Positions 5,197 to 8,740 of a DNA stretch of 8,740 nt are shown in pieces. The position numbers and the translations under genes are program-made. The notes under the pieces are model-generated. The model did no database searches, was not told the origin of the DNA, and saw only the letters and a program-made list of their open reading frames with translations. The first letter of the stretch is position 1. Each line of letters opens with the position of its first letter. Source of the DNA: JBARCX01 sp049794535 (GTDB lineage Bacteria; Pseudomonadota; Gammaproteobacteria; Xanthomonadales; Rhodanobacteraceae); the NCBI GenBank assembly GCA_049794535.1, contig JBARCX010000081.1:1-8740 (forward strand), given 5' to 3'.

Positions 5197-6798
5197 ATGA
5201 CGCGGGAGGCAGGTCGAAGGCACGCCGTATTGGTGGGGGCGGGCATCCTCTGTAGCCGTATATTCGGCTTGGTGCGCCAGCGGGTGTTTTCGCATTACTT
5301 CGGTTTGTCGGACGCTGCGGACATCTTCAGTTCGGCGCTTCGCGTGCCTAATTTCCTGCAGAACCTGTTTGGCGAGGGCGTGCTCTCGGCGTCCTTTATC
5401 CCCGTGTACGCGCGGCTGCTCGCCCAGGATAAACGCGAAGAGGCCAGCCGACTGGCTGGGGCGATAGCGGCGATTCTCGCGGTGGGCATCTCCTTGATCG
5501 TTGCCTTGGGCATCGTGGCTACGCCCTATCTTCTTTGGCTGATCGCACCGGGTTATTCGGGCGAAAAGCGTGAGATGACGATACTGATTGTGAGGATACT
5601 TTTCCCGGGTACCGGGATCCTGGTCTGGTCGGCGTGGTGCCTGGGCATTCTCAACAGCCACCACAAGTTCTTTTTGTCGTATGCCGCGCCGGTGGTGTGG
5701 AACCTATCGATGATCGTGACGCTCCTGGTCTTCAGGAACGTGGCTTCCGAGACATTGATTGTGTATCTGGCGTGGGGCACCGTGCTGGGTTGTGTGCTTC
5801 AGTTTTTGATCCAGCTCGGTCCCGTGTTGAAGCTAGTGCCCGGGATGAAGCTTCGTTTCGACGTGCAAAGCATTCACGTGCGGCAAGTCCTCGGAAGTTT
5901 TATGGCGGTAGCGGTGGGGCGAGGCGTCGTCCAGATCAGTGCCTTTGTGGATCAGGCGATTTCGACGCTGCTCGGCAGGGGCGCGATGGCTGCGATGACC
6001 ACGGCGGCCTCGATCAATATGTTGCCGATCAGCCTGTTTGGTATGGCGATATCGGCAGCGGAACTGCCTACGTTGTCGCGGATGGCGGGACAGGGGACAG
6101 AGGCAGGTTTGCGTGGGCTCGATGCCGCCACGGCGACGAGTCTGTCGGCACGATTGAACGATGGATTGGAGCGCATTGCGTTCTTTATCGTTCCTTCTGC
6201 GATGGCGTTTTTCGCATTGGGCAATGTGCTGGTTGCCGCGCTCTACCAATCGGGCGAATTCACGCGGAAGGATTCTCTCTACGTGTGGGCGATTATTGCG
6301 GGCTCGGGTGTGGGGCTGCTCGCTTCGACGTTTGGCCGTCTGTATTCATCGACCTACTACGCCTTGCGGGATACACGCACGCCATTGCGTTTTGCCTTGG
6401 TGCGCCTCGTTGTCACTGCGGCATTGGGTTTGGCCAGCGCACTGCTTCTGCCTGGCATGCTGGGGATATCCCCGCAGTGGGGCACCGCTGGCCTCACGGC
6501 ATCCGCGGGTATCGCCGGCTGGGTAGAGTTCCATCTACTCCGGCGGAAGATGAATCGCACACTAGGTCGTACCGGCGTTTCCGTGTCGACCATGGCCAAG
6601 CTTTGGTCGGCAGCCTGCCTGGCGGCGTTGGTAGCATGCGCGATTGAATACCTGGTGCCAGGCTACGGGCCGATCATCACCGCCATCTACGTGCTCGGGA
6701 TCTACGGCATCACCTATTTTGCTTTGACCTATCTGATGCACATACCTGAGTGCGAGGCGCTATTTGCCAAAGTCTTGCGACGTTTGGGTCGCCGGTAA
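5197..6798 (+). CDS. murJ: MurJ/MviN-family lipid flippase, non-canonical type
   Basis: The 533-residue product is hydrophobic throughout with about 14 probable membrane helices, the size of MurJ, which moves lipid II across the inner membrane for peptidoglycan synthesis. Family landmarks are SRIFGLVRQ (20-28), Asp42, the PN...GEG segment (51-61) followed by SASFIPVYARLL, LPISLFGM near 276, and YALRDTRTPL. Aligned without gaps to E. coli MurJ as I remember it, Arg18, Arg24, Asp39 and Glu57 correspond to Arg21, Arg27, Asp42 and Glu60, but Arg52 is Gln55 and Arg270 is Ser272. The wording LQNLFGEGVLSASFIPVYARLL and LTASAGIAGWVEF recalls MurJ proteins of acidobacteria or gemmatimonads more than the canonical gammaproteobacterial gene, and ribF and rpsT are not adjacent. 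It may be a second paralogue or serve another lipid-linked glycan; the symbol denotes the family only. The ATG at 5197 follows AAGGA (5187-5191); a longer frame to 5101 adds residues without membrane character. Confidence 0.85.
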   Translation: MTREAGRRHAVLVGAGILCSRIFGLVRQRVFSHYFGLSDAADIFSSALRVPNFLQNLFGEGVLSASFIPVYARLLAQDKREEASRLAGAIAAILAVGISLIVALGIVATPYLLWLIAPGYSGEKREMTILIVRILFPGTGILVWSAWCLGILNSHHKFFLSYAAPVVWNLSMIVTLLVFRNVASETLIVYLAWGTVLGCVLQFLIQLGPVLKLVPGMKLRFDVQSIHVRQVLGSFMAVAVGRGVVQISAFVDQAISTLLGRGAMAAMTTAASINMLPISLFGMAISAAELPTLSRMAGQGTEAGLRGLDAATATSLSARLNDGLERIAFFIVPSAMAFFALGNVLVAALYQSGEFTRKDSLYVWAIIAGSGVGLLASTFGRLYSSTYYALRDTRTPLRFALVRLVVTAALGLASALLLPGMLGISPQWGTAGLTASAGIAGWVEFHLLRRKMNRTLGRTGVSVSTMAKLWSAACLAALVACAIEYLVPGYGPIITAIYVLGIYGITYFALTYLMHIPECEALFAKVLRRLGRR

Positions 6799-6819
6799 TC
6801 AGGCCCGCAGGTAATGAAG

Positions 6820-6862
6820 TCATGCGCGCACGTCACCGTTATCCGAGACGTGCGCACGATGA
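6820..6862. terminator. Hairpin between convergent murJ-like and binding-protein genes
   Basis: GCGCACGTC (6826-6834) pairs perfectly with GACGTGCGC (6847-6855) around a 12-base loop, and TCAT (6820-6823) with ATGA (6859-6862) extends it after a small bulge. It sits in the 72 bases between two convergent stop codons, where a shared bidirectional terminator is expected. There is no T-run on either side, so it may act as a barrier or be factor-assisted. Confidence 0.5.
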
Positions 6863-6870
6863 CGGGTAGA

Positions 6871-7722
6871 TCACATCAGTTGAACCCAGTCGGGGCTGTG
6901 TATCCAGAAGTCATTACGTGATTGGATCCAGCCTGAGGCCTCCTGATAAACCAGCCATGCATTGATCACGTCGAGCAGGTCTTGATCATCCCGGCGTACG
7001 GCAAACCCATGCGCTGTCCTGCCATAGGTCTTCACTTCCATAGTGCGTAATTGATCCGGGTAGGTTTGTGCGAGTGCGGTGGGTAGAGGTTCTTCGCCTA
7101 CATAGCCATCCAGCTTTCCATCGCGAAGGTCGTCAATGGCTTGGTGCTCGTCATTGACCTCCACCACAGTGCTATCTCCGAGATAGGCTTTTGCCGTCGC
7201 TGCGGTAATGGTTTCGGAGAGCACCCCGATCTTGTGCTTGCCTGTGGTCTGTACAGCCAGCAAATCGTCATTGCCCATCGATTTGCGGTTGACTACCAAG
7301 CCCAGCGCAAAATCACCATAGGGGTGGCTGAATTTAAGTCGCAGGGCGCGCTGGGGCGTAATGCTCAGGCCCGAAGCCAGAATGTCGAAGTGACCCTCGC
7401 GCAGCTCGTCGCTCCCTTTGTCCCAGGATGTTGGGACCAACTCGATCTTCCATTTCATGTCTTGTGCTAACTGCCGGACCAGATCGATTTCCAGCCCAAT
7501 CCATTGCCCGTTCTTGTCACGCATGACCCAGGGCGCGTTGGTGGTCACGCCTACTCGCAGCGTTCCCGTTTTCTGGATATTCGCCAGACTGCCGGAGAGA
7601 TGTGATGCGGTACTCGTGGGCTGACCCTGATTTGCGGGAGCGGCAGCAGCCGGCGGTGCTTGAACGAGCATAGTGACGATAACAAGCAAGGCAAAACATC
7701 CTGGAATCAGAATCGAGCGCAT
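6871..7722 (-). CDS. Periplasmic solute-binding protein, SBP_bac_3 family (amino-acid type)
   Basis: The 283-residue product has a signal peptide (about 1-28, hydrophobic core then PPAAAA) and one family 3 solute-binding domain (about 46-280). Visible landmarks are GTLRVGVTTNAPW (53-65), GLEIDLVRQLA (76-86), SGLSITPQRALRLKFSHPY (117-135), where Arg125 is the usual ligand-carboxylate contact, and the second-lobe segment IGVLSETITAATAKAYL (165-181). The acidic residue that normally contacts the amino group, the D of a G-x-x-D-A-x-x-x-D pattern, appears as Glu210 in GKLDGYVGEE. Such proteins feed polar amino-acid ABC importers; related ones act as free enzymes (PheC-type cyclohexadienyl dehydratase) or sensor domains. 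No permease or ATPase gene is adjacent, so its partner is unknown. The ATG at 7722 has AGGGAG (7728-7733) five bases upstream; the longer frame to a TTG at 7785 would bury the signal peptide. Confidence 0.87.
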   Translation of the reverse strand: MRSILIPGCFALLVIVTMLVQAPPAAAAPANQGQPTSTASHLSGSLANIQKTGTLRVGVTTNAPWVMRDKNGQWIGLEIDLVRQLAQDMKWKIELVPTSWDKGSDELREGHFDILASGLSITPQRALRLKFSHPYGDFALGLVVNRKSMGNDDLLAVQTTGKHKIGVLSETITAATAKAYLGDSTVVEVNDEHQAIDDLRDGKLDGYVGEEPLPTALAQTYPDQLRTMEVKTYGRTAHGFAVRRDDQDLLDVINAWLVYQEASGWIQSRNDFWIHSPDWVQLM

Positions 7723-7900
7723 AGGAACTCCCTTGTTGGTTGCCGTTGAGTTAGGTCGTTGGGTGCGAATTTTCTCTTCGTTCAAATAAGCAGCGTGATG
7801 GCTCGATCATATGTCACTAAGCGGGGTTAGTTGGAAAGTGCTGCCCAACACGAGATATCGGGCTCCTCGCGGCTCAGTCAAAGTCTTCAGCGGTCCACTT

Positions 7901-7947
7901 CAGGCATTGCCTGTGCTACGGGTGTAGCGGATTTGCATTCTGCAAAT
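7901..7947. repeat. Three consecutive short inverted repeats
   Basis: CAGGC-ATT-GCCTG (7901-7913), GCTAC-GGGT-GTAGC (7915-7928) and ATTTGCA-TTC-TGCAAAT (7931-7947) follow one another with one- and two-base gaps. The third is a perfect 7-bp repeat and the best operator or stem candidate. As a set they could be stacked regulator sites, or stems of a small RNA or leader. Confidence 0.5.
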
Positions 7948-8014
7948 TAAGTACTGATCGCTACTTTCGAATACTAAGCCGTAAAAAAATGCGATTTACT
8001 CTTTAGACGATTCT

Positions 8015-8038
8015 TTGACATGAACCAGACGTTTGGTT
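8015..8038 (+). promoter_or_regulatory. Putative -35 element with overlapping operator-like palindrome
   Basis: TTGACA (8015-8020) is a perfect sigma-70 -35 hexamer. Immediately after it, AACCAGACGTTTGGTT (8023-8038) is a 16-base palindrome with one mismatched pair, lying in the spacer where a repressor would block polymerase. The -10 is poor: TTTGTA (8038-8043) at 17 bases. The start of the orphan gene is 82 bases beyond. Confidence 0.3.
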
Positions 8039-8110
8039 TTGTACGGTTAAACACTGTCCAGCGCAATGGTTACTTTCACGCTGGCTATTAGCGGTCGCTT
8101 GGCATAATCG

Positions 8111-8117
8111 AAAGGAG
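8111..8117 (+). promoter_or_regulatory. Strong Shine-Dalgarno site of the small orphan gene
   Basis: AAAGGAG lies seven bases before the ATG at 8125. It is near-ideal and supports both the reality of the small gene and its start. Confidence 0.8.
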
Positions 8118-8124
8118 CAAATAT

Positions 8125-8457
8125 ATGAACGCCGTTCTCATGTCACCAGCAATCGCCACGTGCTATCACATCTATGGTGTATGCGACGGCCATAATCTTT
8201 GTTTGTTCGTCGACTATCTCGCTGACGATCTGACGGATCACAAGCGAGAGCTGCTAAAGCGCTTGCGACACTCCACCGATGACGCATTACGTAGGTGGCA
8301 TAACAGCGCCAACTTGCGCGACATCGATATTTTCGAGATCGATTGCGTGGATGACCAGGATGCTGCGCAAGAAGCCGTCGTTTTTTGGCGCGGACACTTT
8401 CGGGCCCTAGGGGAAACGATTATCGCGGACGGCCATCTCTGCGATCGGCTGGTGTAG
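8125..8457 (+). CDS. Small orphan protein of 110 residues, possibly a degenerate GIY-YIG-like fold
   Basis: I do not recognise this gene as a named family. The 110-residue product is soluble, with no signal peptide or membrane segment, and slightly acidic overall. The order of predicted elements is a beta-hairpin (YHIYGV at 14-19, LCLFVDY at 25-31), a charged helix (about 34-49), a short helix with RRW (56-58), a strand (DIDIFEID, 66-73), and a helix rich in Ala and aromatics (about 77-95, including FWRGHFRALG). This order recalls the GIY-YIG nuclease fold, with HIY at the GIY position and FVD at the YIG position; the catalytic tyrosine and glycine of the second motif would be missing, so nuclease activity is doubtful. 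That comparison is weak inference. An ideal Shine-Dalgarno and an AT-rich, palindrome-containing leader suggest a translated and regulated gene, perhaps acquired by transfer. It is monocistronic and converges on the DUF1634 gene. Confidence 0.75.
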   Translation: MNAVLMSPAIATCYHIYGVCDGHNLCLFVDYLADDLTDHKRELLKRLRHSTDDALRRWHNSANLRDIDIFEIDCVDDQDAAQEAVVFWRGHFRALGETIIADGHLCDRLV

Positions 8458-8478
8458 TTAGATCTTGCTCAATGCTCA

Positions 8479-8740
8479 TCATCCTGCGATGACGCCTGCC
8501 GCGATGATCACCAGAACAAGGGTCGCTATCGCCGCGTAGGTGTAGTCCCGCTCGTGTAGGAAGATGGCCAGCATCAGCACCACGCGTGCGACGGGGAGAA
8601 GAATGAAAAGGGCAATGCCACCTTTCACGATGGCATAGGCGTCAAAGCCGAAAAGGTGGCCGCTCGCAATAGGTTGTAGAAGGCCGAGGGCCATACCTAC
8701 GCCGATAATGGCTGTCGCGAGCAACGTGCCAAGCGACAGC
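8479..8740 (-). CDS. DUF1634 membrane protein, C-terminal part, runs off right edge
   Basis: The frame stays open through the right edge, giving 86 residues that begin LSLGTLLATAIIGVGMALG. Three hydrophobic segments are visible: the first about 20 residues, then GGIALFILLPVARVVLMLAIFL, then YAAIATLVLVIIAAGVIAG at the C-terminus. The core IALFILLPVARV followed by HERDYTYAAIATLVLVI is the hallmark of DUF1634, small integral membrane proteins of about 110-130 residues, so the start lies beyond the window; a TTG at 8724 is internal rather than a start. Members are often encoded next to TauE/SafE-family anion exporters, and such a gene may lie just past the right edge on the same strand; that is a prediction from family context. 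The biochemical role of DUF1634 is not established. It converges on the small orphan gene with 21 bases between stop codons. Confidence 0.82.
   Translation of the reverse strand, partial: LSLGTLLATAIIGVGMALGLLQPIASGHLFGFDAYAIVKGGIALFILLPVARVVLMLAIFLHERDYTYAAIATLVLVIIAAGVIAG

Larger units (their letters stand above)
7723..8124. other. Divergent AT-rich intergenic region rich in inverted repeats
   Basis: These 402 bases separate the binding-protein gene and the small orphan gene and contain no credible gene. From about 7930 to 8060 the base composition is clearly richer in A and T than in the flanking genes. The region holds three adjacent inverted repeats (7901-7947), TACT words at an exact 10-base period (7952, 7962, 7972), and a TTGACA with a palindrome just after it (8015-8038). 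I found no tRNA-like fold. Confidence 0.6.

Noticed and set aside
4914..5246. N-terminal extension of the phosphoesterase to 5246
   Set aside because: It would precede a perfect signal peptide with 111 residues, overlap the murJ-like start, and ignore the AGGGGGAG site before 4913.
5634..6647. 337-residue plus-strand open frame overlapping the murJ-like gene
   Set aside because: It is a frame shadow: low hydrophobicity, rich in Arg, Gly and Cys, no plausible start site, while the overlapping frame is a clear MurJ-family protein.
5197..7722. A peptidoglycan or amino-acid uptake operon linking the flippase and binding protein
   Set aside because: The two genes converge and are separated by a hairpin, so they cannot share a transcript.
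8103..8108. CATAAT as a -10 element of the orphan gene
   Set aside because: Transcription would begin inside or right at the Shine-Dalgarno site, and no -35 lies at a suitable distance.

Overview
The window looks like chromosomal DNA of a GC-rich gammaproteobacterium, most probably of the order Xanthomonadales (Rhodanobacteraceae-like: Dyella, Rhodanobacter, Luteibacter and relatives). This is inferred from overall protein style, GC-rich codon use, and an intergenic repeat block at 2697-3040 of a kind I recall from that group (memory, not a search). No phage, transposase, CRISPR, rRNA or tRNA gene is visible.

Layout. (a) 1-658, minus strand: the N-terminal part of a DUF3772-type MscS-family mechanosensitive channel, running off the left edge. 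(b) 815-2662, plus strand, divergent from it: an ABC half-transporter with fused membrane and ATPase domains. (c) 2663-3089: non-coding, between convergent genes, filled by a REP-like hairpin and a series of hairpins with different stems but a shared NTCCT pentaloop. (d) 3090-4913, minus strand: a secreted three-domain phosphoesterase. (e) 4914-5196: a divergent control region with a sigma-54-like promoter motif, an inverted repeat and a weak Pho-box-like sequence. (f) 5197-6798, plus strand: a MurJ/MviN-family flippase of a non-canonical type. (g) 6871-7722, minus strand: a periplasmic solute-binding protein without a visible transporter, separated from murJ by a hairpin. (h) 7723-8124: an AT-rich region with stacked inverted repeats. 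(i) 8125-8457, plus strand: a small orphan protein. (j) 8479-8740, minus strand: a DUF1634 membrane protein, running off the right edge.

The genes do not form one operon: nearly every neighbouring pair is divergent or convergent, so each is probably its own transcription unit. Most products act at the envelope (channel, exporter, secreted hydrolase, flippase, binding protein, DUF1634 membrane protein), but no shared pathway is evident.

The best leads are the hairpin array, which on the minus strand shows AGGA in four apical loops like CsrA/RsmA-binding RNAs; the MurJ homologue that lacks two arginines considered important in E. coli MurJ; and the AT-rich, palindrome-dense leader of the 110-residue orphan gene.
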